A DNA stretch of 64,000 nt from positions 1,116,001-1,180,000 of the forward strand of contig NZ_JIAN01000005.1 in the NCBI RefSeq assembly GCF_000688475.1. Direction: 5' to 3'. Under the pieces are notes generated by a model that made no database searches, had not been told where the DNA came from, and was given only the letters and a program-made list of their open reading frames with translations. Positions 8,250-16,806 of this stretch are shown one piece after another; the first letter of the stretch is position 1, and each line of letters starts with the position of its first letter. A program made the position numbers and the translations under genes. Source of the stretch: Cellulomonas sp. URHE0023. GTDB lineage: Bacteria > Actinomycetota > Actinomycetes > Actinomycetales > Cellulomonadaceae.

Positions 8250-9399
8250 TCGAGGTGGGCTCCGGCTCCTCGGGCGTCGGCGACGACGTCGGCTCCAGCA
8301 CCGCGGCGAGCGCGGCCTCGAACGCGGCGACGGTAGCGGCGTCGACCACGCCCGTCGCCGGCACGCCGAGGTCCGTCTGAGCGGCCGCGACCGCGGCAGT
8401 CAGCTCGTCGGTCCACTCGCCGTCGACGGCACCGTCCCAGTAGCCGGCGAGCTTGAGCGTCTGCTGCAGGGCGCTCGTCGCCACCGACGAGGCCTGCGCT
8501 GCCGCGCCGCCGGCCGCCTCGAGCTCCGCCCGCAGTGCCGCCTCCGACGCCTTGTCGAGGGTTCCCGTCTGGGGAAGGTCGTTGGCGGCCTGCAGCGCCT
8601 CGATCGCCTCGACGGTCAGCGGACCGTAGATTCCGTCGACCGACCCCTTGTAGTAGCCGGCGTCGGTGAGCGACTGCTGCAGCGCCACGGTGTAGTCCCG
8701 GATCACGGCGGACGCCTGGGCCTGCCGCTCGTCGGACAGGCAGCCCGTCTGCGCGAACAGCGCGATCCAGCTCATCTCGAGCGCGACGACCGCGGCGTTG
8801 AACTGCTCGCTCGCCTGCACCAGCGGCGTCTCGTCGGTGATACCTGCCTTGGTCGAGTCGAAGTCGGTCTCCGCCTGGCGGACACGGTCGATCGTGGACG
8901 CGGGAATGGTGGGGGTAGGCGTCGGCTCGTCGGCCTCTACCGGCTCGGGCGGCTCGGACCCTGCCGCAGTGGCCTGCGCTGCCGCGAGCGCAGCCTCGGC
9001 GTCCGCGACGGCCTGCTCGGCCGCGACGACGTCCTCGCGAGCACCTGCCGCAGCCTCCGCGGCGGCCTCGGTCTCCTTGCTCGGCTCCTTGAGGTCCGCG
9101 CCACCGGTCGTGACGTCACCGACCGTGACGGCCGACTGGTCCAGGAGGTCGCCGTACCGGTCGAGGGCCGTGATGTACGACGAGGCGGACGTGCAGAACG
9201 CGGCCGACGCATCGGCCTCGGCCGCGTTCGCGGCGTCGAGCGCCTCCTGCTTCTTCGCCAGGTTGGCCTCGGCGACGGTCAGCGGCGAGTCGTCCTGGGT
9301 GTCGTTCCCGTTCGTGCACGCCGCGGTGAGGAGGAGGCTCACGGCGAGCACCACCCCGCCGAGTCGAGCGGATGACGGCAGCTTGTTCTGGGCGTCCAC
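8242..9399 (-). CDS. Peptidoglycan-binding lipoprotein with coiled-coil region
   Basis: 385 residues from GTG 9399, preceded by a GGAGGG site; an in-frame ATG 18 codons upstream has no site. The signal peptide ends in the lipobox T-A-A-C. An Ala/Glu-rich helical region (about 40-150) and a Pro/Thr linker follow. Two peptidoglycan-binding-domain-like repeats come last: 'LQQSLTDAGYYKGSVDGIYG' and 'LQQTLKLAGYWDGAVDGEW'. It probably sits on the outer membrane face and holds the cell wall. No catalytic domain is visible. Confidence 0.8.
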   Translation of the reverse strand: MDAQNKLPSSARLGGVVLAVSLLLTAACTNGNDTQDDSPLTVAEANLAKKQEALDAANAAEADASAAFCTSASSYITALDRYGDLLDQSAVTVGDVTTGGADLKEPSKETEAAAEAAAGAREDVVAAEQAVADAEAALAAAQATAAGSEPPEPVEADEPTPTPTIPASTIDRVRQAETDFDSTKAGITDETPLVQASEQFNAAVVALEMSWIALFAQTGCLSDERQAQASAVIRDYTVALQQSLTDAGYYKGSVDGIYGPLTVEAIEALQAANDLPQTGTLDKASEAALRAELEAAGGAAAQASSVATSALQQTLKLAGYWDGAVDGEWTDELTAAVAAAQTDLGVPATGVVDAATVAAFEAALAAVLEPTSSPTPEEPEPTSTD

Positions 9400-9533
9400 G
9401 GAGGCCCTCCCTCTCGCACGGCGTCGACTGGACTGGATGCACGTCCGGGACACGTCCCGGCTCGACAGTAGCGGGGGCCGGGTCCGAATGGCCGGATTTG
9501 GGCAACTCGTGCGAGATTCGCCGTTCTGCCTGG

Positions 9534-10316
9534 TCAGGTGCCCTGTTCGAGCACCGTGAGGTCACGCTCCGCGTACCTGCGGTGCCACCACTCCTCGTTG
9601 AGGACCACCCGGAGGCACTGCCGAGGGAGGTACGCCTCGCCCTCGTCGGGCCAGCCCGGACCCTGCAGCGGCTCCGAGCGGCGGTCGAGCTGCTCGTCGG
9701 TCAAACCGTCGACCACGCCACGCACCATCGCCATCGCACGCAGCCGGAGAGCCAGCGCCTCGTCGAGCGACGGTCGCGCGTCCCGGTCGTGCGGGACGCC
9801 CGACCGTGGCGCCATCTGGTCCCACGGGAGCGACAGGGAGTGCCACGGGTGCGGGTCCCCGAGGACGCCGCGGCCGACCCAGGACTCCGACGCGAACGCG
9901 AGATGGCGAAGGGTCTGGATGAACGACCACTCGTCGTCGACGGACTCGTGCAGCTTCTCCGCCGGCAGCCGACGTGCCCGCTCCACCGTCTGGGCCCAGA
10001 GCCGCTCGTTGATCGTCCACGCCTCGCGGAACCCGTCGGCGGTCGTCGGACGGAACAGCGGCCGCTCGGGGTGCCGGCGGTCCAGCTCGGCCTCGACGTA
10101 CGGCGCGACGTCGACACCGTTGACGACGAGGTGCTCGATCTCGCCGTCGATCGTCGTGTTCGAGACCTCGACGTCGCGCATCACGACGCCGTGCAGCCCC
10201 ACGGACCTGAAGACGGCGCCCGTCAGGTCGACCATCGAGAAGCGCGAGCCACTCAGGTCGACGTCCTCGAACACGGCACTCGCGATGACCTCGTCGTCAC
10301 CCTGCGCATCAGCCAT
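9534..10316 (-). CDS. Pentapeptide-repeat plus DinB-like domain protein
   Basis: 260 residues with two parts. Residues 14-66 read as pentapeptide-type repeats ('AVFEDVDLSGSRFSMVDLTG' and onward), a right-handed beta-helix. Residues about 90-245 are DinB-like: 'WSFIQTLRHLAFASESW' early and 'NEEWWHRRYAERDL' at the end supply histidines of the kind used for metal in the DinB/YfiT four-helix bundle. Family members include thiol-dependent metalloenzymes. Function is unknown. Confidence 0.7.
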   Translation of the reverse strand: MADAQGDDEVIASAVFEDVDLSGSRFSMVDLTGAVFRSVGLHGVVMRDVEVSNTTIDGEIEHLVVNGVDVAPYVEAELDRRHPERPLFRPTTADGFREAWTINERLWAQTVERARRLPAEKLHESVDDEWSFIQTLRHLAFASESWVGRGVLGDPHPWHSLSLPWDQMAPRSGVPHDRDARPSLDEALALRLRAMAMVRGVVDGLTDEQLDRRSEPLQGPGWPDEGEAYLPRQCLRVVLNEEWWHRRYAERDLTVLEQGT

Positions 10317-10433
10317 GCTGCCAGGCTAGGTCTGCAGGCATCGGCCCGTCGCCTGCCGGCCCGTTGTCGGCCCGACGGGTCTACGCTCGGACGATCCGCC
10401 GTAGCCGACGGCGCACGAACCGCGGGAGCACCC

Positions 10434-10886
10434 GTGACCGACCTGGCTGACCCTCTGGCGGACCTCGACGACTGTTTCGAGCGTCCGGTCGTCACCCGCC
10501 TGCCCCCGCTGCACCCCGTCGACGACGTGCCGCCCCTGTCCGCCACGGTGCAGTACCCGCCCGGGCGGGTGCCCGACCTCGAGGACGCGACCGCCCCGAC
10601 ACGGGTCCCGAGGCCGCGGCGCGAACCGCGGGTGTGGCTCAGGTCGCGCGTCGTGGCCGGTCTGCTGGGGGTGTTCCTGGGCGGCCTCGGCCTGCACCGG
10701 ATGTACCTCGGGTACTGGCGACGCGGCCTGACGATGCTCGCGCTCTTCGTCGTCGGCGGGTTCTTCACGCTCGGTCTGGCGACGCTCGCCGTGTGCGTCG
10801 TCGGGTTCGCCGAAGGGCTGCTCTACCTGTCGGTGCGACGCGGTCGGTTCTCCCGCGACGCGCGCGGGCGCCCGTTGCGGGGCTGA
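10434..10886 (+). CDS. TM2-domain membrane protein
   Basis: 150 residues from GTG 10434, with GGGAG 5 bases upstream. A disordered acidic and proline-rich N-terminus (1-65) is followed by two transmembrane helices. The first ends in 'FLGGLGLHRMYLG', the TM2 signature. The C-terminus is Arg-rich. TM2 proteins are widespread, with no agreed role in bacteria. A perfect 14-bp palindrome overlaps its stop and that of the convergent gene at 10889. Confidence 0.75.
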   Translation: MTDLADPLADLDDCFERPVVTRLPPLHPVDDVPPLSATVQYPPGRVPDLEDATAPTRVPRPRREPRVWLRSRVVAGLLGVFLGGLGLHRMYLGYWRRGLTMLALFVVGGFFTLGLATLAVCVVGFAEGLLYLSVRRGRFSRDARGRPLRG

Positions 10887-10888
10887 CG

Positions 10889-11074
10889 TCAGCCGCCGTA
10901 GACGCTCTTCAGCAGCTCGTAGACCAGGACACCCGGCCAGATCAGAGCCTTCGGGATGGCCAGGACGAACAGCCAGAACGTGTCCGCAGCCTGGAAGTAG
11001 TACACGGCTGCCCCGATGAACCCCAGCCCGTAGACGACCCCACCACCGGCGCCGCTCGCCGAGTCCTTCGCCAT
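10889..11074 (-). CDS. Small membrane protein
   Basis: 61 residues from ATG 11074, chosen because GGGAG precedes it; the ATG 10 codons upstream has no site. It has two hydrophobic segments, about 12-30 ('VVYGLGFIGAAVYYF') and 35-52 ('TFWLFVLAIPKALIWPGVLV'). The protein resembles small two-helix membrane proteins common in actinobacteria and next to TM2 genes. Function unknown. Confidence 0.65.
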   Translation of the reverse strand: MAKDSASGAGGGVVYGLGFIGAAVYYFQAADTFWLFVLAIPKALIWPGVLVYELLKSVYGG

Positions 11075-11144
11075 GCCCGCTCCCTTGGTCGTCCGCGCTG
11101 ACACCGTCCCGCGGCCGTAGGGGCCCGGTCAAGGGAGAGGGTCG

Positions 11145-12345
11145 TCAGGTCGCGTTCGCGTCCATCTCGTCCTGAAGCGCAGTGAAGTCGGCGACGAGCG
11201 CGTCGATGCGTGCGCTCTCTGCGGCAGCCGCCGCCTCGGCCGCGGCGATACTCGCGTCCCGTGCGGGCAGGTCGACGTCGTCACGCGCGAGCAGGGCGGC
11301 GGCGGCCGCGAGCGTGGCGTCGGCCCGCGCCATCGGGAGCTCGGTGCCGTCCCACCAGACCCCACGACAACCGCAGCCGGGACCTCTGGTCGTCGGACAT
11401 GGCGGCGACCTCGTCGACCTTGGCCTGGTAGTTCTGGCGATAGATGTCGCGCGACGTCACGTCCGCGACGAGCTGCGCGCGCTCGTGCGCGTTCGCGGCC
11501 TGGGCGTCGGCCAGCGCCTGCGACGCGGTGGTGATCGCCAGGGCCAGGCCGTCGACGAGGTCGGTGAGCCCGGTGTTCACCGCGACGAGCGCCACGCGGT
11601 CCGTGACGAACCGCGAGTACACCTGCTCGAGCCGCGGGTCGAGGCCGCCGACCTGCGTCCCCAGGTACGCGAACAGCTCGGTGGGCCGGTTCTCCTGGTG
11701 CGTTCCGGTCGAGCTGGCGATCTGCTCGTGGATGTCGTCGTCCACCGGGATCGCTGACTCCGCGGCGTCCAGGATCGGTGTGAGCTCGTCGCGCTCCGCC
11801 GCGGTGAGCCGCACCCAGGCCGCGTGCATCGTCTCGTGAGCCGCCGTGACCACCGCTTGCCCCGCGAGCCGCGGATCAGCGGGCCGGTACACGACGATCG
11901 AGTCCGCACCCGGCTGGTAGCACCCCACGAAGCCGCTCGTCCCGAGCCGCGGTGACACCTCACTGGTGTCGCACCGCCCGGCGAACGCGGCCGCATCGAG
12001 GATCTCCGGGCGGGTGGCGTAGAAGACCTCGCGGCCCTCGTCGGACAGGTAGGCGGCGTCCGCGAGCGTGACCACGTCCGCCGACGGGAGTGGCACCTTC
12101 ACGGCCTGCCCGTCGAGCGCCGCGCGCGCGTCGTCCAGCGCCGTCGTGGCGACGTCCGTGGGGACGCCTCCGGTCAGGAACCAGGCCACGGCCAGGCTCA
12201 CGACGACGAGCAGCGCCCAGACACCTCGGCCGCGTCGACGGTGGGGCGGGGGTGGCGGACTGGACGGCGGGAGGCTCTCATCGATCACCCACTGAGGAAC
12301 ACGCCCGCTCGGCGAGCGCCTCAGGTCGTCGGGAGCGGGGTGCAC
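11145..12345 (-). pseudogene. Membrane-anchored HExxH protein, frameshifted near the 3' end
   Basis: Residues 1-40 are a Pro/Arg-rich cytoplasmic tail, then one membrane helix at about 43-58, then an outside domain. The domain holds 'AAHETMHAAW' (H170, E171, H174), an HExxH zinc-protease-type motif. The frame stays coding to 'SDDQRSRLRLSW' and is then lost at a run of four C (11360-11363 on the + strand). Removing one base restores 'SWVWWDGTELPMARADATL' and continues to the stop at 11145. The restored protein would have about 399 residues. It is either a recent loss of the last 60 residues or a sequencing error in a homopolymer. Starts at GTG 12345 with no clear ribosome site. Confidence 0.65.
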
Positions 12346-12395
12346 CTAGGAGTCATCGGTCGTTCGGGCCGGCGGCTGGAGGCGCAACGCCGCGC

Positions 12396-13256
12396 CTAGG
12401 TGAGCGTCAGGCGGTAGAAGGCGCTGTACGGGTCGGTGCGGTAGTCGGCGAACGGCGGGCACGCGACGAAGCCCGCGCGTTCGTACAGTCGACGGGCCGG
12501 CGCGAAGTAGTCCTGCGTGCCCGTCTCCAGGTGCAGCGTGCGGTAGCCACGGTCGCTCGCCTCGGCGACCACGCGCGCCAGCAACGCCGCACCGACGCCT
12601 TGCCCCCGCGCATGGGTCGCCGTGCGCATCGACTTGAGCTCGCCGTCCGCCGGTCCCAGCTCTTTGAGCGCCACGCAGCCGAGGAGCGAGCCGTCGTCGC
12701 GGCGCGCGGTCCAGAACGTGATCCCCGGCCTGGTCAGTGCGGTCGGGTCCAGGGCGTGCACCGACTCCGCCGGGGACTCGGCGAACATGTCCGTCAGGTG
12801 CTCACCGAGCAGGTCCAGGACGTCGGGGCGGTGCGGGTCGTCCTGGTGGATCGTCACGGACGTCCCTTCCAGCACGCGCTTGAGCAGTGCCAGGTCCGCC
12901 GAGACCAGCGCGGCGTCGCGGTCCAGGTCGGCATCGGTCATCCCGTCCGCGCGGCGCACCGTGAAGACGACCTCACAGCCGTCCGCGTCCGCGATGGCGC
13001 GCATCGGGACATGCACGGTCTCCCCCGACGGCGTCGTCACCTCGTGGTCCAGGACCCCGAAGGTGTTCGGCTGCGCCATCTCGACCCGCGCGCGTCCCTG
13101 GGACGTCTCGACGAACCAGCTGCCGTCCTCGTGCACCACCTGCGACCCCAGGCCGGGAGCCCACCGGGGAAGGTTCGCGAGGTCGGAGACGAACGCGTAC
13201 ACCTCCCAGACCGGCCGGTCGATGCGCACGCTGAGATGCCGAGAGCCCGTGTCCAC
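12396..13256 (-). CDS. SRPBCC-GNAT fusion protein
   Basis: 286 residues from GTG 13256. Residues 1-131 are an SRPBCC domain ('VRIDRPVWEVYAFVSDLANL', 'LPRWAPGL'). Residues about 134-286 are a GNAT acetyltransferase with the acetyl-CoA loop 'ARGQGVGAALLARVV' at 216-230 and 'YERAGFVACPPFADY'. The junction is continuous, with no ribosome site or frame change, so it is one polypeptide. These two domains usually occur separately. The SRPBCC part may supply a hydrophobic ligand site for the acetyltransferase, but that is a guess. Confidence 0.75.
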   Translation of the reverse strand: MDTGSRHLSVRIDRPVWEVYAFVSDLANLPRWAPGLGSQVVHEDGSWFVETSQGRARVEMAQPNTFGVLDHEVTTPSGETVHVPMRAIADADGCEVVFTVRRADGMTDADLDRDAALVSADLALLKRVLEGTSVTIHQDDPHRPDVLDLLGEHLTDMFAESPAESVHALDPTALTRPGITFWTARRDDGSLLGCVALKELGPADGELKSMRTATHARGQGVGAALLARVVAEASDRGYRTLHLETGTQDYFAPARRLYERAGFVACPPFADYRTDPYSAFYRLTLT

Positions 13257-13344
13257 GGCGCGATCGTGCCATGCGCGCCCGGCGCACCGGGGCTGCTGCG
13301 ACCCACATCACTTCGACGTTCGCGTGCCGGTCGTCCTGCTCGGG

Positions 13345-13872
13345 TCACACGTCGGCAGCAGGGTTGAGCACCTGCCACATCACGTGGTCCTGCCAACGGC
13401 CTGCGATCTTGAGGTACCCGGGCGCCATCCCGAAACGGGTGAACCCGTTGCGTTGCAGGACCGCCTGAGACGCCGAGTTGTGCAGCAAGGTCTCGGCTTG
13501 AACTCGGTGCAGCCCGAGCGTCGTGAATGCGACCTGGAGCATCTCGCCGACGGCCGCCGTCGCGAGCCCCCGCCCGTTGTGGGCGCTGCCGACCCAGTAG
13601 CCCACCGCGCACGACTGCAGCGCCCCGCGCACGATCCCGCTCAGCGTGATCCGGCCGACCACCGACCCCTCGTCGTCGAGGATCACATGCGCTCGCCCGG
13701 AACCGGCGTGCTCCACCTCGACGAGGCCCCGGAGGACCTCACGCTGACCCTCCAGCGAGAAGTAGCCGTCGTCTCGTACGGACTCCCAGGGCGCGAGGAA
13801 CTCGCGGTTCTCGGCCAGCAGCGCCGTGAGGGCCTCAGCGTCGTCGAGGGATATCGGGCGAGTCACGGGCAC
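13345..13872 (-). CDS. RimJ/RimL-type GNAT acetyltransferase
   Basis: 175 residues from GTG 13872; CAGGA lies about 8 bases upstream. The open frame extends 46 codons further but those residues do not look like the family. 'VTRPISLDDAEALTALLAEN', 'GYWVGSAHNGRGLATAAVGEM' and 'HRVQAETLLHNSASQAVLQR' follow the RimJ/RimL pattern closely. Relatives acetylate protein N-termini or small amines. Divergent from the DGPF/sigma operon. Confidence 0.8.
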   Translation of the reverse strand: MPVTRPISLDDAEALTALLAENREFLAPWESVRDDGYFSLEGQREVLRGLVEVEHAGSGRAHVILDDEGSVVGRITLSGIVRGALQSCAVGYWVGSAHNGRGLATAAVGEMLQVAFTTLGLHRVQAETLLHNSASQAVLQRNGFTRFGMAPGYLKIAGRWQDHVMWQVLNPAADV

Positions 13873-13930
13873 CTCGTCATCCTGCCCCAGCGGTGGCTGT
13901 GGCGACGCCGACAAGACGGGGGCACCGCGC

Positions 13931-13957
13931 TGTCGATTCCAGGTCTTCCCGTTCGAC
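13931..13957 (+). promoter_or_regulatory. Candidate ECF42 autoregulated promoter
   Basis: TGTCGA at 13931-13936 and CGAC at 13954-13957 are 17 bases apart, about 65 bases before the DGPF start. ECF42 sigma factors are reported to use TGTCGA at -35 and CG(A/T)C at -10, upstream of their own DGPF operons. The match and the place fit; the use is inferred. Confidence 0.55.
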
Positions 13958-14022
13958 GCACCGGCAAGCCAGAGTTGAACCGGCCACCCGGGCCGGTTCT
14001 GGGCAGACATGGGGAGTCAGCG

Positions 14023-14442
14023 ATGAGGGTCTTGGTTCTGGGCAAGGCGACCGAGCAGTCCGAGTCCGGCGAGCTCGGTTCCACGGAGGACTTCGTGGCG
14101 ATGGGCGAGTTCAACGAGAAGCTCGTCGAGGCGGGCGTGGTCCTCGCCGCGGACGGTCTCCAGCCTTCGGGCAAGGGAAAGCGCGTGGCGTTCGACGGCG
14201 CGGGCAACGCGACAGTGATCGACGGGCCGTTCGCCGAGACGAAGGAGCTGATCGCCGGCTTCTCGATCTGGGAGGTCGCGTCCATGGACGAGGCGGTCGA
14301 GTGGGTCAAGCGCTCGCCGCTGCGCAGCGGCACGGTCGAGCTCCGCAAGATCCTCGACGCCGACGACTTCGGCGCCGAGTTCTCCGCCGAGCTCGCAGCG
14401 GCGGAGGACCAGGCGCGCGCGGACGTCGGTGCCGAGAAGTAG
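14023..14442 (+). CDS. DGPF (YCII-related) protein
   Basis: 139 residues from ATG 14023 with GGGGAG upstream. The name-giving motif is in 'NATVIDGPFAETKELIAGF', and 'MGEFNEKLVEAGVVLAADGL' is typical of the family. The fold is an alpha/beta barrel. Its TAG overlaps the GTG of the sigma-factor gene by one base. DGPF proteins are the regular partners and targets of ECF42 sigma factors; what they do chemically is not known. Confidence 0.85.
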   Translation: MRVLVLGKATEQSESGELGSTEDFVAMGEFNEKLVEAGVVLAADGLQPSGKGKRVAFDGAGNATVIDGPFAETKELIAGFSIWEVASMDEAVEWVKRSPLRSGTVELRKILDADDFGAEFSAELAAAEDQARADVGAEK

Positions 14443-15683
14443 TGCCCTCAGCGACCCAGCAGGCGATCGACGCGGTCTGGCGGATCGAGTCCGCCAGGCT
14501 GATCGCCGGCCTGGCCCGGATCGTGCGCGATGTGGGGCTGGCCGAGGACCTCGCGCAGGACGCGCTGGTCGCAGCGCTCGAGCAGTGGCCCGAGTCGGGC
14601 GTCCCGGACAACCCGGGCGCCTGGCTCATGGCTGTCGCGCGTCGCCGTGGCGTGGACGCGATCCGTCGCGCGGTGACGCTCCAGAAGAAGGTCGAGCTGC
14701 TCGGGCGCGAGCTCGATGCGCACGGAAGCCCGGTGGACGACATCGACCTGGACCGCACCATCGACGACGACGTGCTGCGGCTGATGTTCACCGCCTGCCA
14801 CCCGGTGCTCTCGGTCGACGCGCGGGTGGCGCTCACGTTGAAGATGGTGTCCGGGCTGTCGACCGACGAGATCGCGCGGGCGTTCCTGGTGCAGGCCACC
14901 ACGATGGCGGCGCGCATCACCCGGGCGAAGAGGGCGCTCACCGCGGCGAAGGTGCCGTTCGAGGTCCCGGTCGGTGACGAGCTCGGCGACCGGTTGGGCT
15001 CGGTGCTCGAGGCCGTCTACCTGGTGTTCAACGAGGGCTACACCGCCACCGCCGGCGAGCGGTGGGCACGCGCCGAGCTGTGCCAGGAGGCGATGCGTCT
15101 GGGTCGCATGCTCGCGGCGCTGGCGGCCGACGAGTCCGAGGCGCACGCCCTGGTGGCGCTCATGGAGATCCAGGCGTCGCGACTGCGCGCCCGCACGGGT
15201 CCTGGCGGCGAGATGGTCACGCTCGACCAGCAGGACCGTGCGCGCTGGGACCGGTTGCTCATCACGCACGGTCTCGCCGCGCTCGCGCGGGCCGAGGAGC
15301 TCGACGGCACCGGTTCCTATGCGATCCAGGCGAAGATCGCGGCGTGCCACGCGCGGGCGCCGCACTCTCAGGACACCGACTGGGTCCGCATCGCAGCGCT
15401 GTACGGCGACCTCGTGGCGTTGACCGGGTCACCGATCGTCGAGCTGAACCGCGCGGTCGCGGTGGCGATGGCTGAGGGACCGGCCGCGGGGCTCGCCGTG
15501 ACCGACGAGCTGGTTGACGTCGCCGCCCTGCGCACCTACCACCTGCTCCCGAGCGTGCGGGGCGACCTGCTGGCACGGCTGGGCCGGTCCGCGGAGGCAC
15601 GAGCCGAGTTCCGGCGTGCTGCGGCACTCACCTCCAACGAGGTCGAACGCTCGCACCTGCTCGCCCGCGCCGACCTCTCCTGA
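14442..15683 (+). CDS. ECF42-type sigma factor with C-terminal TPR-like domain
   Basis: 413 residues from GTG 14442. Region 2 is near the N-terminus ('VRDVGLAEDLAQDALVAALE', 'NPGAWLMAVARRRGVDAIRR'). Region 4 is at about 110-165 ('ALTLKMVSGLSTDEIARAFL', 'TTMAARITRAKRAL'). A long C-terminal part (about 170-413) is helical and repeat-like, as in ECF42 factors, where it replaces an anti-sigma factor in controlling activity. No anti-sigma gene is present here, as expected. Coupled to the DGPF gene. It should direct transcription from the TGTCGA/CGAC promoter at 13931. Confidence 0.85.
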   Translation: MPSATQQAIDAVWRIESARLIAGLARIVRDVGLAEDLAQDALVAALEQWPESGVPDNPGAWLMAVARRRGVDAIRRAVTLQKKVELLGRELDAHGSPVDDIDLDRTIDDDVLRLMFTACHPVLSVDARVALTLKMVSGLSTDEIARAFLVQATTMAARITRAKRALTAAKVPFEVPVGDELGDRLGSVLEAVYLVFNEGYTATAGERWARAELCQEAMRLGRMLAALAADESEAHALVALMEIQASRLRARTGPGGEMVTLDQQDRARWDRLLITHGLAALARAEELDGTGSYAIQAKIAACHARAPHSQDTDWVRIAALYGDLVALTGSPIVELNRAVAVAMAEGPAAGLAVTDELVDVAALRTYHLLPSVRGDLLARLGRSAEARAEFRRAAALTSNEVERSHLLARADLS

Positions 15684-15879
15684 GTCAGCTCCGGGCGCGC
15701 CGGCGTGACGCAAAACGCGCACCGGTTCTGATCACCTGTGCCCGCCGACCCCGGGGTTGCGCTAGACATTCCTCGACCGCGGTTGCTGGCCGGCGGAGAC
15801 GTCGTGCCACGTCCGGGACGCCGAGGGGTGCCCCGGACGAGTGATGAACAGCGCCGCGAACCCCTCGATGGAGGTCCCG

Positions 15880-16701
15880 ATGATTACCCATGTGCGACGC
15901 CTCACCGTCGCCGCCCTGAGCGGCGCGGTTCTCCTGGTCGGCGCGTTCGCGTCGGCCGGTTCGGCCGCGTCCTTCGCGCTGCCGCCCGCGAACGGGCAGT
16001 TCGACTACCAGATCGGCGGTGCGTACACGCCGTCGTCGAGCGTGCAGATCGTCGACCGCGACCGGCTCGAGGCACCCGCGGCCGGCAAGTACAACATCTG
16101 CTACGTCAACGCCTTCCAGACCCAGCCCGGCGATGCGGACTGGTGGAAGACGAACCACAACGACCTGCTGCTGAAGAAGGCGAACGGGTCCTACGTCGTC
16201 GACAGCGCCTGGAACGAGATGCTGCTCGACACGTCGACGGCCGCGAAGCGCACGGCGCTGCTGGCGATCGTCGGCGGCTGGATCGACGGCTGCAAGGCGA
16301 GCGGGTACAGCGCGATCGAGCCCGACAACCTCGACAGCTACGACCGCAGCGGCAAGCGGCTGACGAAGCAGAACAACATCGACTTCGCCAAGCTGCTGGC
16401 AACGCGGGCACACGCCGACGGCCTGGCCATCGCACAGAAGAACGACTCCTCCATGGCGGCGAACGGCAAGGCGATCGGGTTCGACTTCGCGGTCGTCGAG
16501 GAGTGCCAGGTCTACGGCGAGTGCGGCGAGTTCACCGACGTGTACGGCGCCCAGGTGTACGAGATCGAGTACACCGACAACGGTGGGACGTCGAACTTCA
16601 ACAAAGCCTGCACGGCCCGCGGCGCGACGACGAGCGTGATCTACCGCGACCGGGACGTCGTGGCCAAGGGTGCGAGCGGGTACGTCTACAAGTTCTGCTG
16701 A
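15880..16701 (+). CDS. Secreted GH114 endo-alpha-1,4-polygalactosaminidase-like enzyme
   Basis: 273 residues from ATG 15880, with GGAGG five bases before it. A Sec signal peptide (about 1-29, ending near 'AGSAAS') precedes the catalytic domain. 'KYNICYVNAFQTQPGDADWW', 'SGYSAIEPDNLDSYDR', 'LAIAQKND' and 'FAVVEECQVYGECGEF' are conserved in the GH114 TIM barrel. The first Asp/Glu cluster and the second carry the expected acids. Known members cut polygalactosamine or galactosaminogalactan, so it may act on fungal or bacterial exopolymer. It is a single gene with its own terminator. Confidence 0.85.
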   Translation: MITHVRRLTVAALSGAVLLVGAFASAGSAASFALPPANGQFDYQIGGAYTPSSSVQIVDRDRLEAPAAGKYNICYVNAFQTQPGDADWWKTNHNDLLLKKANGSYVVDSAWNEMLLDTSTAAKRTALLAIVGGWIDGCKASGYSAIEPDNLDSYDRSGKRLTKQNNIDFAKLLATRAHADGLAIAQKNDSSMAANGKAIGFDFAVVEECQVYGECGEFTDVYGAQVYEIEYTDNGGTSNFNKACTARGATTSVIYRDRDVVAKGASGYVYKFC

Positions 16702-16709
16702 CGCACACC

Positions 16710-16742
16710 GAGGCGGGCGGGTCGTGATGACCCGCCCGCCTC
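16710..16742 (+). terminator. Strong stem-loop terminator after the GH114 gene
   Basis: Perfect 14-base arms, GAGGCGGGCGGGTC and its complement, with the 5-base loop GTGAT, begin 8 bases after the stop at 16701. It is among the strongest hairpins in the window. Confidence 0.8.
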
Positions 16743-16806
16743 TGCACTCGCGCGCCGCCGGTGAATTCGCGTGCACGCCACGTCGCGACGGTGTGTGATC
16801 GCGAAC

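Noticed and set aside
10881..10894. Perfect 14-bp palindrome GGCTGACGTCAGCC at the end of the TM2 gene
   Set aside because: It has no loop, so it cannot form a good hairpin, and it is made by the two overlapping stop regions; I did not call it a terminator.
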